The notes: generated from the sequence alone by a model not told the origin. A stretch of DNA of 64,000 nucleotides from Phormidium sp. FACHB-1136 (GCF_014697375.1 NZ_JACJRS010000007.1:1-64000), one strand, 5' to 3'; counted from the stretch's first letter, positions 27,011 through 36,128 are shown. Translations and numbers: made by a program.

Positions 27011-28528
27011 TTAATCCTGCGCCCAGCCCTTGGCTCGGTCTACGGCCCGCAGCCATTGGTGGAAATGGTCTTGGGCCTGGGCCTGCCCCGCACCGGGTTC
27101 AAAGACGCGGTCGATGGGGCGGCTGTTGACCAGGGCATGGTAATCGTCCCAGAACCCCACGGCGAGGCCAGCGGCAAAGGCGGCTCCCTGGGCGGTCACG
27201 TCTAGCACCTGGGGCCGTTCCACGGGAATGCCCAGCACATCGGCCTGGAGTTGCATGAGGAAATCGTTGTTGCAGGCTCCGCCGTCTACCTTGAGCTGGC
27301 GAATGGGGGTACCGGAGTCTTGGTTGACTGCATCCACCACCTCTTTCACTTCGTAGGCAATGGCTTCCAGGACGGCCCGCACCAAATGTTCGCGCTTGGT
27401 GCCGCCCGTCAGCCCTAGGAAGGCTCCCCTGGCGCTCATGTCCCAGTGGGGGGCACCGAGGCCGCTGAGGGCAGGGACAAAATAAACGCCGCCGTTGTCG
27501 GGCACAGCCTGGGCCAGAATCTCGGTTTCTGTGGCGCTGGAAATGACCTGAATGCCGTCCCGAAGCCATTGAATACAGGCTCCGGCGGTGAACATGCTGC
27601 CTTCGATGGCATAGCCCAGATGGGGCTGTTTGGCATTAGGCTGGGTCGTTGACCAGGCCACGGTGGAGAGGAGTTGATGCTGGGAGCGGACGATGGTATC
27701 CCCGGTGTGGGCCACGAGGAACGCCCCGGTGCCGTAGGTGCATTTCAGCAGGCCAGGGCGGTCGCAGCCGTGGCCGTAGAGAGCCGCCTGTTGGTCGCCC
27801 AAAATGGCCGCTACGGGAATTTTCACCCCCAGCAGATCGGGATCGGTATAGCCAAACAGGCCAACGCTGGGGCCAATGCGCGGCATCAGGTGGGGCGGAA
27901 TGCCGAAGAGATCCAATAGGGTGTCATCCCACTGGCCGCTGGTGATGTTGAGCAGCATGGTGCGGCTGGCGTTGCTGTGGTCGGTGGCATGAACTTGACG
28001 CCCGGTGAGGTTCCACAGCACCCAACTATCCACGGTTCCGGCCAGCACTTGGTCAAAGTCTACGGGGGGATCGGCCTCTTTTTTAGCCTGCTCTAGCATC
28101 CAAGCCAGTTTGGTGGCCGAAAAGTAGGCATCTAGCACCAGGCCCGTGCGCTCGTAAATCTCCTCGGCCTTACCCGCCTCTCGCAGGGCGTTGCACAGGG
28201 GGGCGGTGCGCCGATCCTGCCAGACAATGGCGTTGGATAGGGGTCGTCCGGTGGTGCTATCCCACAGCAGGCAGGTTTCCCGCTGCACGGTCAGGCCAAT
28301 GGCAGCAATGTCCTTCGGGGTGAGTTCGGCCTTAGAAATGGCTGACCCCATGGCCCAGTCGATTTCGTCCCAAATTTCCCGCGCATTGTGCTCCACCCAT
28401 CCGGGCTGCGGGTAGTACTGGGTCAATTCTCGGTAGGCTTGGCCCACAATGGTGCCGTCACGATCAAAGATAATCGCTCGGTTGCCCGTGGTTCCCAAGT
28501 CTAGGGCCATGATGTAGTTTGCGGTCAT
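27011..28528 (-). CDS. glpK: Glycerol kinase
   Basis: 505-residue FGGY kinase, the usual length. ATP site: MALDLGTTGNRAIIFD. GWVEHNAREIW is the family signature, then GLTVQRETCLLWD. The glycerol-binding region is NAIVWQDRRTAP, then GDQQAALYGHGC. The FGGY signature segment is VLEAIAYEVKEVVD, with LKVDGGACNNDFLMQLQAD near the C terminus. It phosphorylates glycerol to sn-glycerol 3-phosphate in the cytoplasm for lipid synthesis or, in some cyanobacteria, osmolyte salvage. Start ATG 28526-28528. No glycerol facilitator or dehydrogenase is adjacent. The 164 bases upstream hold no recognisable regulatory RNA. Confidence 0.95.
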   Translation of the reverse strand: MTANYIMALDLGTTGNRAIIFDRDGTIVGQAYRELTQYYPQPGWVEHNAREIWDEIDWAMGSAISKAELTPKDIAAIGLTVQRETCLLWDSTTGRPLSNAIVWQDRRTAPLCNALREAGKAEEIYERTGLVLDAYFSATKLAWMLEQAKKEADPPVDFDQVLAGTVDSWVLWNLTGRQVHATDHSNASRTMLLNITSGQWDDTLLDLFGIPPHLMPRIGPSVGLFGYTDPDLLGVKIPVAAILGDQQAALYGHGCDRPGLLKCTYGTGAFLVAHTGDTIVRSQHQLLSTVAWSTTQPNAKQPHLGYAIEGSMFTAGACIQWLRDGIQVISSATETEILAQAVPDNGGVYFVPALSGLGAPHWDMSARGAFLGLTGGTKREHLVRAVLEAIAYEVKEVVDAVNQDSGTPIRQLKVDGGACNNDFLMQLQADVLGIPVERPQVLDVTAQGAAFAAGLAVGFWDDYHALVNSRPIDRVFEPGAGQAQAQDHFHQWLRAVDRAKGWAQD

Positions 28529-28692
28529 GGTTTCAGTATGGTGAGGGGTCGCTAGGGTGGCAGTGCATGGCGACGTTGATTACGCTACACAGGCCCATGG
28601 AGACGCCCAGAGAAGTGGGCCATCTCCGCACTGACTGTTAGGCCACTGTAGCAAACCACCCCCACCCTCACCCCTGCCCTAGGGGAGACATC

Positions 28693-29007
28693 CTACCCCT
28701 CTGGGGTTCGGTTAAAAAACTCAATGTCGGGCAGACGCGGATCTTGCACCATGCCTAACCCCTGGAAGTTCCAGCGACTGAGGAGGGGCTTGAGGTTGCT
28801 AGGGGTGATGGCTTCCACCGCGAACTGATCGCTCAGATCAGGGGCATGGGCACTGAGATAGCTCAAGGCGTCGTAGTCAGCGCTGAAGACCAGCAAAAAA
28901 CCAGTCTGTGGGCCGATGGACGGCACTGCCGGATCGGGACTACGCAGACGAGCCGCCAGATAACGGCCATCGGCACGGGATCGAAGTAGGTAGTAGATCG
29001 GGGACAC
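28693..29007 (-). CDS. Conserved cyanobacterial hypothetical protein, 104 aa
   Basis: Begins (GTG) MSPIYYLLRSRADGRYLAAR. Small soluble protein with a pattern I associate with a cyanobacterial family of unknown function: YYLLRSRxDGRYL near the start, LLVFSADYDALSYLSAHA, FAVEAI, and LLSRWNFQGLGMVQDPRLP near the end. The GTG start sits in a G-rich repeated stretch (29001-29040), which leaves little room for a normal ribosome site, but no later start keeps the conserved N terminus. It lies 32 bases after the RNA methyltransferase stop on the same strand, so it is probably co-transcribed with it. Confidence 0.65.
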   Translation of the reverse strand: MSPIYYLLRSRADGRYLAARLRSPDPAVPSIGPQTGFLLVFSADYDALSYLSAHAPDLSDQFAVEAITPSNLKPLLSRWNFQGLGMVQDPRLPDIEFFNRTPEG

Positions 29008-29040
29008 GGGGATAGGGGATAGGGACTAGGGGACAGGGAC
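29001..29040. repeat. G-rich degenerate short repeat
   Basis: Alternating ggggata / gggacta units (about 6-8 bases each) between two minus-strand genes, covering the GTG start of the 28693 gene. Slippage-prone simple repeat; function unknown. Confidence 0.5.
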
Positions 29041-30065
29041 TAGAGGGGGGCTGGATAGAGGTGCAGGGCTTGGGAGACAAGGGCGGGCGGTAGGGCAACC
29101 GGATCGGCGGCGACAGGGGCATTCCCAGGGGTATCCCCACGGTGGCGAAACAGGGCCGTAAACCCTCCGGCCCCCACCCCCGATTGGGGCCACAGCCGAT
29201 AGCAGGGAAAGTCTGCTAGGGGCGAGGCATGGTCAGCCAGACTGGGGACGGCCACCGCCTCAAACTGGGGGAAATGTTTGAGCAGCCATGCCCCTACCTG
29301 CTCGTTTTCTTCGGGGGAAAAGGTGCAGGTCATATAGGCTAGGTAGCCCCCGATGGCCACCGTTTGGGCCGCATGGCCGAGGATACGTTTCTGGCGGCTG
29401 GCGTTTTTCTTGATCGTCACTGGATGAAAACAGCCCAGTGCCCTATCGCCCTTGGCCAGCAACGACTGACCACTACAGGGGGCATCCACCAGCACCACCG
29501 AAGCCGATTGGGGCAGGTGTTCGGCCCAAACCTGGGGATCAACCTGGAACACCAGGCTATCCATCGCCCCACAGCGCTTGAGGTTGGCAATCAAAATCCT
29601 CACCCGCTTGCGAATTACCTCATTGCACCAAAGCTGCCGGGGTTGAAGTTGTTGCCAAGCCAGCAAACTTTTGCCCCCTGGTGCCGCACAGAAATCGAGC
29701 ACTAACCCCACGGGGTGGGGAATGGCCTCCAACACCGCCGCCGCAAACACCGAAGCCATATCCAAACAGTAATAGGCTCCGGCCTGGTGAAGGGGATGCT
29801 GGCCAGGGCGCTGATCCGGCAGGAGGCGATCTACACCAGGGGGCTGCCAGGACAGGGCGGAGGCCAGGGCAAAGGGGAGGTCAGCAGGGCGGGGTTGCGT
29901 CCACAGAATCGCCTGGGGAAACGCCTGGGGTTGGGTGAGCGCGGCCACAAACTCAGCCTGCTGATCCGCTGGGTCAAACAGCCGCTGGCTGAGCTTGATC
30001 AGTAGCTTGGACGGGGACACCGATGGCGGCGGGGGCTGGGGAGACTTAGGCACGACATCACACAC
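29040..30065 (-). CDS. RsmB/NOP-family RNA (cytosine-5) methyltransferase
   Basis: 341 residues with GTG start at 30063-30065. After a Pro-rich N terminus and an N-terminal adaptor region comes the SAM-dependent core. Motif I is LDFCAAPGGKSLLAW, motif II is LWCNEVIRKRVRILIANL, motif IV is VVLVDAPCSGQSLL, and motif VI with the catalytic cysteine is YMTCTFSPEENEQVG. The DAPCSG and TCTFSPEENE pair is diagnostic of m5C methyltransferases of the RsmB/RsmF/NSUN group. It lacks the N-terminal NusB-like domain of RsmB, so it is closer to RsmF/YebU. The target rRNA or tRNA position is not predictable. It appears to lead a minus-strand run including the 28693 gene and possibly glpK. Confidence 0.88.
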   Translation of the reverse strand: MCDVVPKSPQPPPPSVSPSKLLIKLSQRLFDPADQQAEFVAALTQPQAFPQAILWTQPRPADLPFALASALSWQPPGVDRLLPDQRPGQHPLHQAGAYYCLDMASVFAAAVLEAIPHPVGLVLDFCAAPGGKSLLAWQQLQPRQLWCNEVIRKRVRILIANLKRCGAMDSLVFQVDPQVWAEHLPQSASVVLVDAPCSGQSLLAKGDRALGCFHPVTIKKNASRQKRILGHAAQTVAIGGYLAYMTCTFSPEENEQVGAWLLKHFPQFEAVAVPSLADHASPLADFPCYRLWPQSGVGAGGFTALFRHRGDTPGNAPVAADPVALPPALVSQALHLYPAPL

Positions 30066-30251
30066 CGAGGGAAGGTTTACCCATCCTAACGCCTCCTCGA
30101 AATCCCTCTTCAGGCCCCCTCGAAATCCCTCCTTAACACCCCTTTCCCCGTTAGCAGCGGATACAATTTGGGCACCCTAGAACTAGTGTGCGCTTCGGCG
30201 ACGCTGGCCCATCTATGCTTTTCCGATTGTTCTACTTTGGAGATCAAGGCT

Positions 30252-31190
30252 ATGGTTGTGACCCATGCTCGGCATCGTTTGGTAACCCGCAGCGACTTTG
30301 ACGGTCTCGTGTGTGCGGTGTTGATGAAGGAACTGGAGCTAATCGACGACATCCTGTTTGTCCATCCTAAGGATATGCAGGACGGCAAAGTGGCCGTCAC
30401 CGCCAACGACATCACCACCAACCTGCCCTACGTGGAAGGGGTTCACCTCGCCTTCGACCACCACGCCAGCGAAACGGTGCGCAACCAAGGGCAGCGCGAC
30501 AACCACATCATCGATCCCAATGCCCCCTCTGCCGCCCGTGTCGTCTACGACTACTATGGCGGGGCCGAGCGCTTTCCCACCCTCTCCCAGGACATGATGG
30601 TGGCGGTGGACAAGGCCGATTCTGCTCAGTTTTCGATGGAAGACGTGCTGGATCCCCAGGGCTGGAGTCTGCTGAACTTTTTGATGGATGCCCGCACGGG
30701 GTTGGGTCGCTTCCGGGACTTTCGGGTCTCCAACTACACCCTGATGATGGAACTGATCGACTACTGCAAAGCCCACACCATCGACGAAATTTTGGCCCTA
30801 CCCGATGTGAAGGAACGGGTGGATTTGTATTTTGAGCAAGCACCCAAATTTAAGGATCAACTCCAGCGTTGCGCCACTGTCCACAACAACCTAGTGGTGC
30901 TCGACCTGCGCCAGGAGGAAGTGATCCATGCGGGCAATCGGTTTATGATCTATGCCCTCTTCCCCGACTGCAACATCTCCATCCATGTGATGTGGGGGCT
31001 GAAGCAGCAAAATACTGTCTTCGCCACGGGCAAATCCATCTTCAACCGCACCTCCAACACCAACATCGGCGAACTCATGCTGGAATACGGCGGCGGTGGC
31101 CATGTGAATGCGGGCACCTGCCAAGTCGCCAACGACCAAGCCGAAACCGTCCTGCAAGAACTGATCACCCGCATCACCACCGACGGCTAG
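30252..31190 (+). CDS. DHH-family phosphoesterase (exopolyphosphatase-related)
   Basis: 312 residues from ATG 30252, with aagg 3 bases upstream; upstream in-frame codons are not family-like. N-terminal metal site: VTRSDFDGLVCAVL (motif I) and the DHH triad at 69-71 in LAFDHHASETVR. Further: AARVVYDYYGG and VAVDKADSAQF. The C-terminal DHHA1-like substrate domain ends NIGELMLEYGGGGHVNAGTC. The family hydrolyses phosphoesters or phosphoanhydrides with Mn/Mg. Cyanobacterial members of this kind are often labelled exopolyphosphatase, although NrnA-like nanoRNase or other activities are possible. Substrate is not decided here. Monocistronic, divergent from the RNA methyltransferase. Confidence 0.87.
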   Translation: MVVTHARHRLVTRSDFDGLVCAVLMKELELIDDILFVHPKDMQDGKVAVTANDITTNLPYVEGVHLAFDHHASETVRNQGQRDNHIIDPNAPSAARVVYDYYGGAERFPTLSQDMMVAVDKADSAQFSMEDVLDPQGWSLLNFLMDARTGLGRFRDFRVSNYTLMMELIDYCKAHTIDEILALPDVKERVDLYFEQAPKFKDQLQRCATVHNNLVVLDLRQEEVIHAGNRFMIYALFPDCNISIHVMWGLKQQNTVFATGKSIFNRTSNTNIGELMLEYGGGGHVNAGTCQVANDQAETVLQELITRITTDG

Positions 31191-31210
31191 GATTTCCGGC
31201 ATCCCATTCC

Positions 31211-31236
31211 GTAGGGGCGAGGTCTCCTCGCCCTAC
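31211..31236. repeat. Interspersed hairpin repeat, copy B
   Basis: gtaggggcgagg-tct-cctcgccctac: stem of 11-12 bp, 3-base loop. It matches the 20764-20790 element with few changes. A partial third echo (cctcgccctgccg) follows at about 31243-31255. It lies between convergent genes and may serve as a terminator-like structure. Confidence 0.65.
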
Positions 31237-31260
31237 CGAACGCCTCGCCCTGCCGAACTA

Positions 31261-33030
31261 CTACAACTTCGCCCTCAATTCTGCCTTGATGCGACTCAGA
31301 ATTGAGGCTTCGTCAAGACTATCCAGAATATGGCGTACCACGGCCTTTGGCCCCTCTGGCCCCCAGGAAGCTCCGTTGGTGAGGTAGGTTTTGGTCACCT
31401 GGCCCAGGCCGTAGGTAGACAATCCTGCCACGGCGGCCTGGGTGATGGCGACGGGGATGTAGGGCGCAAGGGACAGCCCCCCGGTGGCAATGGCGGATAC
31501 CCCCAGCAATCCTTTCAACGAACTCAGTCCCACGGTCACCACCAGTTCGCTGAGGGTGATGCCGCCCAGGCCGATGGCGATTTGCTTGAGCAGTTGGAAG
31601 GCCGCCGTTTGGGTCATGGGCAGGCCGTAGATGCGGGAGAGGGTGAGAATCAGCGACACGTCGATAATTGCCCCGCTGATCAGGTCGGCCATGGTGATGG
31701 GGTTCAAGGCCACGGCCACGGCGGTAATCATCACCCCATTCCAGATGGTGTCGTCGGCGATGCGGTCGCAAATTTGCCGCTTGCGTTCCACAATCTCTGC
31801 GCTCACCGATTCCGCATAGAGCAGCGTATTCAGCGCCACTAGGGCTTTACCTTCGCGATGCAGAATGTCCAAAATCTTCAGCTTGAGGGCGTCCACCTGG
31901 GGCGTTCCCCGCACGGTTTCGTAGGTCACTTGGCCATCCGCTTGGGTCACCGCCTGCACCACCAGGGGCGAGGCCGCCGCCATCACGATCTCGTCGGGCG
32001 AAATCAAATCCTTCAGCCGTTGGTCGCAGAGGGTGTCGTAGATCTGCTGGCGATCCGTCTCCGGGTATTGATCCACCTTGTTAAACACCAGCAGGATGGG
32101 CTTGCTGGCCTGCCGCAGGGCATGGAGCGCTTCGTACTCCACCCGCGTAATGTCCCCAGCAATCACAAACAAAATTAAATCCACCTGCTCAGCGATGCGC
32201 TGGGCCAGAGCGGCGCGTTCCTTCCCCGCCACCTCATCCAGTCCCGGCGTGTCGATCAGCTCAATGCGCGACTGGCCGACGCTGTTCAGCGACACCCGTA
32301 GCAAATCCGGCGTGTCCTCGTCCAAACTATCCCATAGACTATCCCGACTCACCGACCACCGCGCCCCCTCCACCACCTGCGTCACCCCGTGGGTGGGGCC
32401 AGTGGTAAATACCTCCGCCCCCAGCAGCGCATTCAGCAACGACGACTTGCCCCGCCCCACCAAGCCAAACACCGCTATGTGAACGACGGTATTTTCCAGC
32501 TTATCCAGCAAGCCGCTGAGGCTGTTGATCGCCTCATCCAGCCCGGTACGCTCCCGCGAGGTCAGGTTCAGCCGCCGCACCAAATCCCGCAGCGCCACCT
32601 GGGCACGGCGATAGTTGAGGTCATCTTGCAGGTCTTGAAAGTCCCCCACAATCGTGCCCAATTCCTGCTCCACTTCCTCCCAGGTGGGAGGGGCGGCGGG
32701 TGGCGGCGGCAAGGGGCGACGGGGGGATTTGGGGGATGGGGGGGAGATGGGGGGATGGGGGGATGGGGCCGCAGGGGACGCTATCCAGGTGAGAGCGGCC
32801 TCTACGTCGTCCCAGGTTGAGTCATCTAAGTGGCTGTCGTCCCAGGGGTGGCTGTCGTCCCAGGGATGGAGATCGCTGGCTAGGACAATGGCCGAACTGG
32901 ACTGGGTGTCGGCATTGGCGGCAGGGGCACTGGGGGATGATTCACTCCGAAACGCCTCACTCAGACATGGTTCGCTGGGGGACGATTCGCTCGAAGACGG
33001 TTGGCTAGGGGACAGTTCGCTGGAAGCCAT
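31261..33030 (-). CDS. Dynamin-like/Era-type GTPase with C-terminal DUF697-like membrane region
   Basis: 589 residues. The N terminus (1-115) is disordered: Ser/Glu-rich degenerate repeats (SESSPS twice, HPWDDS twice) then a Pro-rich stretch. A short coiled coil (115-180) precedes the G domain: P-loop 189-196 (GLVGRGKSSLLNAL), G3 DTPGLDEVAG at 260, G4 NKVD at 317-320, and G5-like AAASPLVVQAV. The C-terminal third is hydrophobic and glycine-rich (ITAVAVALNPITMADLISGA, GGITLSELVVTVGLSSL), as in DUF697 proteins. Such GTPases are membrane-associated and probably remodel membranes or control transporters. A second GTPase with the same architecture lies 1.6 kb away (34623-36128). Function unproven. 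Confidence 0.85.
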   Translation of the reverse strand: MASSELSPSQPSSSESSPSEPCLSEAFRSESSPSAPAANADTQSSSAIVLASDLHPWDDSHPWDDSHLDDSTWDDVEAALTWIASPAAPSPHPPISPPSPKSPRRPLPPPPAAPPTWEEVEQELGTIVGDFQDLQDDLNYRRAQVALRDLVRRLNLTSRERTGLDEAINSLSGLLDKLENTVVHIAVFGLVGRGKSSLLNALLGAEVFTTGPTHGVTQVVEGARWSVSRDSLWDSLDEDTPDLLRVSLNSVGQSRIELIDTPGLDEVAGKERAALAQRIAEQVDLILFVIAGDITRVEYEALHALRQASKPILLVFNKVDQYPETDRQQIYDTLCDQRLKDLISPDEIVMAAASPLVVQAVTQADGQVTYETVRGTPQVDALKLKILDILHREGKALVALNTLLYAESVSAEIVERKRQICDRIADDTIWNGVMITAVAVALNPITMADLISGAIIDVSLILTLSRIYGLPMTQTAAFQLLKQIAIGLGGITLSELVVTVGLSSLKGLLGVSAIATGGLSLAPYIPVAITQAAVAGLSTYGLGQVTKTYLTNGASWGPEGPKAVVRHILDSLDEASILSRIKAELRAKL

Positions 33031-33258
33031 GGGCCTATGGTGTGATAACCCGAACCTTCAGCATAGCGAAGGCTATCGGAGCCTAGCCGAGGAAATCTCT
33101 GGGGGATAACCGGAATTTATGGCTGTTCTGATGAATCCCTTAGCAATGGATGAGAGAATAGGTCAGAAAAGAGGGCTAGGGCGATCTTGGCCCCATCGTG
33201 CTTAATTTTCGCCAAAATCGTCTTTACGGGTCGGATTTAGCTGCAATATCAGGATAGT

Positions 33259-33723
33259 ATGCGCACCATGGGCAGTATCGAGTTCAAAACACCGGGCCAA
33301 CAGGCGGTCTACTACCGGATTTTGCCCTGGATGCACGATTTATTCGGGGAATCGCTGGTGGTGTTCGAGGATGAGCCCCTGTTCATCGTCAACTTAGGGT
33401 CGGCGGTGGCCTCCACGCGGGTCATCCCCTGGCACGAAGACGAAACCCTAATCACCACCCGCGCCTACGTGGTCACCGATATCCACCTCACCCCAGAACT
33501 GAGCTACTACCTAATGCGCGAAAACAACGGCATCTACTTTGGCCGATTCGCCTACGATGCCGAAAACGACATCGTGTTTGAACACAGCCTGGTAGGAGAG
33601 GGCTGTGATCGCACCGAACTCAACCATTCTGTCACCACCGTCATCCGCATTGCCGACAACTACGATGATGAAATTGTGGCCCGATGGGGTGGCAAACGCG
33701 CCCTCGACCGCTGGGCCTCCTGA
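33259..33723 (+). CDS. YbjN / type III secretion-chaperone-like protein
   Basis: 154 residues from ATG 33259 (ATG 33268 also possible). Mixed alpha/beta pattern without signal or membrane segment: ESLVVFEDEPLFIVNLGSA, TLITTRAYVVTD, LSYYLMRENNGIYFGRFAYD, NDIVFEHSLVGEGCDRTEL. The LMRENNGIYFGRFAYDxENDIVFEHSL block is typical of the cyanobacterial YbjN-like (T3SS chaperone-like) family, folded like CesT/SycE chaperones. No type III secretion system exists in cyanobacteria, so a stress-related chaperone or adaptor role is more likely. Its start lies 228 bases from the divergent GTPase start. Confidence 0.75.
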   Translation: MRTMGSIEFKTPGQQAVYYRILPWMHDLFGESLVVFEDEPLFIVNLGSAVASTRVIPWHEDETLITTRAYVVTDIHLTPELSYYLMRENNGIYFGRFAYDAENDIVFEHSLVGEGCDRTELNHSVTTVIRIADNYDDEIVARWGGKRALDRWAS

Positions 33724-33755
33724 GGTTGGATCAACGAGAACCGCCTATCCTTCGA

Positions 33756-34559
33756 TTATCGCGCCCAATGGATGGTGCGCCTTTCCACCAGGGCAAAGCA
33801 GCCGTAGAGCAAAATCCCCATCGCCGCTAGGGACAAAATGGCTAAAAAGGCGAGGGCCACATTGAAGTTGGCGCTGGCAGACACAATCACATAGCCAATC
33901 CCCCGATCCGAGGCCACGGTTTCGGAAATCACCGACCCGATAAACGCCTGGGAAATCGCGACCTTGAGGGAGGCAAACAGATAGGGCAAGGAATGGGGAA
34001 AGCCTACTTTCTGGAAAATTTCCCAACGACTGGCCCCTAGGGATCGCAACACGTCCTGCATTTCGGGCTCCACAGTGGCCAACCCCGCCGCCACATTCAC
34101 CACAATCGGGAAAAAGGCCAGGGTGAAGGCGGTGATGATGGCCGGAATGGCCCCAATGCCAAACCAAATGGCCAACAGCGGCACCAGGGCCACCTTGGGG
34201 ATAGTGTTGAAGCCCACCAGCAGCGGATACAGTACCAGGTAGGCTAGTCGGGAGTAGCCAATTAAAAAGCCCAGGACCACGCCCAAGCCCAGACCCAGGA
34301 AAAATCCGGCCAGAGTCGTGCTGAGGGTGGTGAGGCTATGTTTCCAGATGGTGCCCCCATAGCTTTGGGCCGCTTCCCACACATCGCTGGGGGCGGGTAG
34401 TAAAAACTGAGGCACCTGAAAGATTCGGGTGATGGCTTCCCAAAGAATCAGCAGCAGCGCCGTGGCGACAGCGGGCAGCACGTAGGCGGCCTGTTTGCGC
34501 TGGAGATAGCGGTTAAAGGACTGGCTGAAGGACAACAGGAACGACGGCACGGACTTCAA
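33756..34559 (-). CDS. ABC transporter permease, SsuC/TauC/NrtB type, without partners
   Basis: 267 residues with six hydrophobic segments (ILWEAITRIFQ, LAGFFLGLGLGVVLGFLIGY, VALVPLLAIWFGIGAIPAI, AFTLAFFPIVVNVAAGL, VAISQAFIGSVISETVA, LAFLAILSLAAMGILLYG). The EAA loop that contacts the ATPase is intact: LRSLGASRWEIFQKVGFP. This is the fold of permeases for nitrate, sulfonate, taurine or thiamine precursors. No ATPase or binding-protein gene is adjacent. The permease must borrow them from elsewhere or has lost them. Start ATG 34557-34559. The substrate is unknown. Confidence 0.88.
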   Translation of the reverse strand: MKSVPSFLLSFSQSFNRYLQRKQAAYVLPAVATALLLILWEAITRIFQVPQFLLPAPSDVWEAAQSYGGTIWKHSLTTLSTTLAGFFLGLGLGVVLGFLIGYSRLAYLVLYPLLVGFNTIPKVALVPLLAIWFGIGAIPAIITAFTLAFFPIVVNVAAGLATVEPEMQDVLRSLGASRWEIFQKVGFPHSLPYLFASLKVAISQAFIGSVISETVASDRGIGYVIVSASANFNVALAFLAILSLAAMGILLYGCFALVERRTIHWAR

Positions 34560-34622
34560 ACTCCCTTCTCCTGATCGGGTGATCAGCTACGATGTTAAGG
34601 GATGATAACCTCACGAAACCGC

Positions 34623-36128
34623 TCAGGGCGGACAATCCTTAACCAGGGGAATCAGTCGGCTGGTCGCCTCCTGCACGAAGGCTTTGAGGAGAACATCCCG
34701 CTGATTCAGGCGAAACTGATCCTCGATGACCGCCCCCATGCCGCCATCGCCCCAGGTTTGGTTGTGCCGAAAGTATTCCACAAAACTTTTGCCTGCAATG
34801 CGGGTGAGGTACGCGCCGCTAGCGCCCTTCAAGGCCCGTCCAGCGACAGCGGTGGCCAAGTTCAGTTGCAGTCCCAGGGACAGCAAATCCACCGTCCCTT
34901 TCACCAATCCCAGCCCAGTCAGGGTTTTGGCGAGGGAAAGGGCTAGGGTCTTGCCTTCCTCTAGGCTCACCTCACCGCCATAGACGCGGCTGAGGTCTAC
35001 TACCATTTGGGCGTTGATGGCAGCGGTGGCTAAAAAGTCAAATCCCGGCAGGGGAGCGAGGGCAATGGCTCCAGCTCCTAGCCACTGGTAGCGGTCGATG
35101 ATGGCGTCGGCCTGGGTTTGGCGCTGCTGTTCCAATAGGCGACGGGCCTGATCCCCCAGTTGCTGACTTTGCAGCAGCAGATTATCGGCCATCAGGGCAT
35201 CCCCCTCCTGGCGCAACACGTCCGCTAAACGGGCGATTAAGGGAAACAGGTTAGGCCGCATTTGCACCAGGCCACCCCCCACCTGGGGCAAGGGTTGGGG
35301 CTGGGCGGCAATGGCCACCACGTCATCCTCGCTGAGGGGCGGCACCAAGCGAGCCTGCAACCTGTCCAGCAATGCCTCTAAATCCTGACGGGGGTAGCGA
35401 TCTGCCTTGTTCAGTACCACCAGGGTACGCTTGCCCAGGGCCAGCAAATCTTGAAGAAGGACGTATTCGCTTTGGCGCAGGTCGTCATCGACTACGAATA
35501 GGATCAGGTCAGCACGGGCGGCGGTGGCGCGGGCGGCCTGTTCTCGCTCGGTTCCGGCCACTCCAGCTTCGGATAGGCCGGGGGTATCGATTAGTCGCAG
35601 ACGACGAGGTACTTGGGGCAGTTGCCAGTCATAGGTTTGCTCCGTTTGGGTGGTGCCGAGGGTCGCACCGACTTCTCCCACAGGTTTGCCCATCAGGGCA
35701 TTAATCAACGACGTTTTGCCCGCCGAACCCACCCCAAACACGGCTAGGGTCAAATCGCCCTGATAGAGGGACTCCTGAAGAGCTTGGGTTTGTTCTAAAA
35801 TCGCTTGCCGTGCCACCTGGTCTTGGATGGATTCCACCTGTCGCTGCACCGCTTCTAGGTTAAGGCTGGCGGCTTCGGTGGCACTACGGGGGCGAGGTAG
35901 TGGAACAACTCGACGGCGAGGACGCAAAAAGGGCCACAGGGAATAGATAGCCAACCCCACGAAGGCAAGAACCGCCAACACAAAGACCCCAAGGGCCAGT
36001 TGCGCCAGCACAGGAGACACCGCCGCTAGGGTGATGTAAATCCGAGATAGGGAATCCAGCAGCACCAGGGTTGCCAACAGCAGCCCCAACAGCACGCCCC
36101 CCACCGCCAACCATCGCCATCGTTTCAT
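34623..36128 (-). CDS. Membrane-anchored GTPase with DUF697-like C-terminal region
   Basis: 501 residues from ATG 36126-36128 (MKRWRWLAVGG); further upstream codons look spurious. Two N-terminal membrane helices (about 7-25 and 40-64) are followed by a basic stretch (RPRRRVVPLPRPR) and a coiled coil (90-122). The G domain has P-loop 132-139 (GVGSAGKTSLINAL), G3 LIDTPGLSEAG and G4 LNKAD at 239-243. The C-terminal region holds helices GAIALAPLPGFDFLATAAINAQ and LGLVKGTVDLLSLGLQLNLA, typical of DUF697. The design parallels the 31261 GTPase but with a real N-terminal anchor. Probably inner or thylakoid membrane associated, with an unknown remodelling or transport role. Divergent region upstream is 200 bases from rbp. 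Confidence 0.85.
   Translation of the reverse strand: MKRWRWLAVGGVLLGLLLATLVLLDSLSRIYITLAAVSPVLAQLALGVFVLAVLAFVGLAIYSLWPFLRPRRRVVPLPRPRSATEAASLNLEAVQRQVESIQDQVARQAILEQTQALQESLYQGDLTLAVFGVGSAGKTSLINALMGKPVGEVGATLGTTQTEQTYDWQLPQVPRRLRLIDTPGLSEAGVAGTEREQAARATAARADLILFVVDDDLRQSEYVLLQDLLALGKRTLVVLNKADRYPRQDLEALLDRLQARLVPPLSEDDVVAIAAQPQPLPQVGGGLVQMRPNLFPLIARLADVLRQEGDALMADNLLLQSQQLGDQARRLLEQQRQTQADAIIDRYQWLGAGAIALAPLPGFDFLATAAINAQMVVDLSRVYGGEVSLEEGKTLALSLAKTLTGLGLVKGTVDLLSLGLQLNLATAVAGRALKGASGAYLTRIAGKSFVEYFRHNQTWGDGGMGAVIEDQFRLNQRDVLLKAFVQEATSRLIPLVKDCPP

Noticed and set aside
28529-28692. Cobalamin riboswitch in the region before glpK and cbiG-cobJ
   Set aside because: Only a short gccactg-like match; no B12 box or core structure seen.
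32736-32770. G-rich tract as a regulatory quadruplex or repeat element
   Set aside because: It encodes the Pro/Ser linker of the GTPase; composition is explained by the codons.
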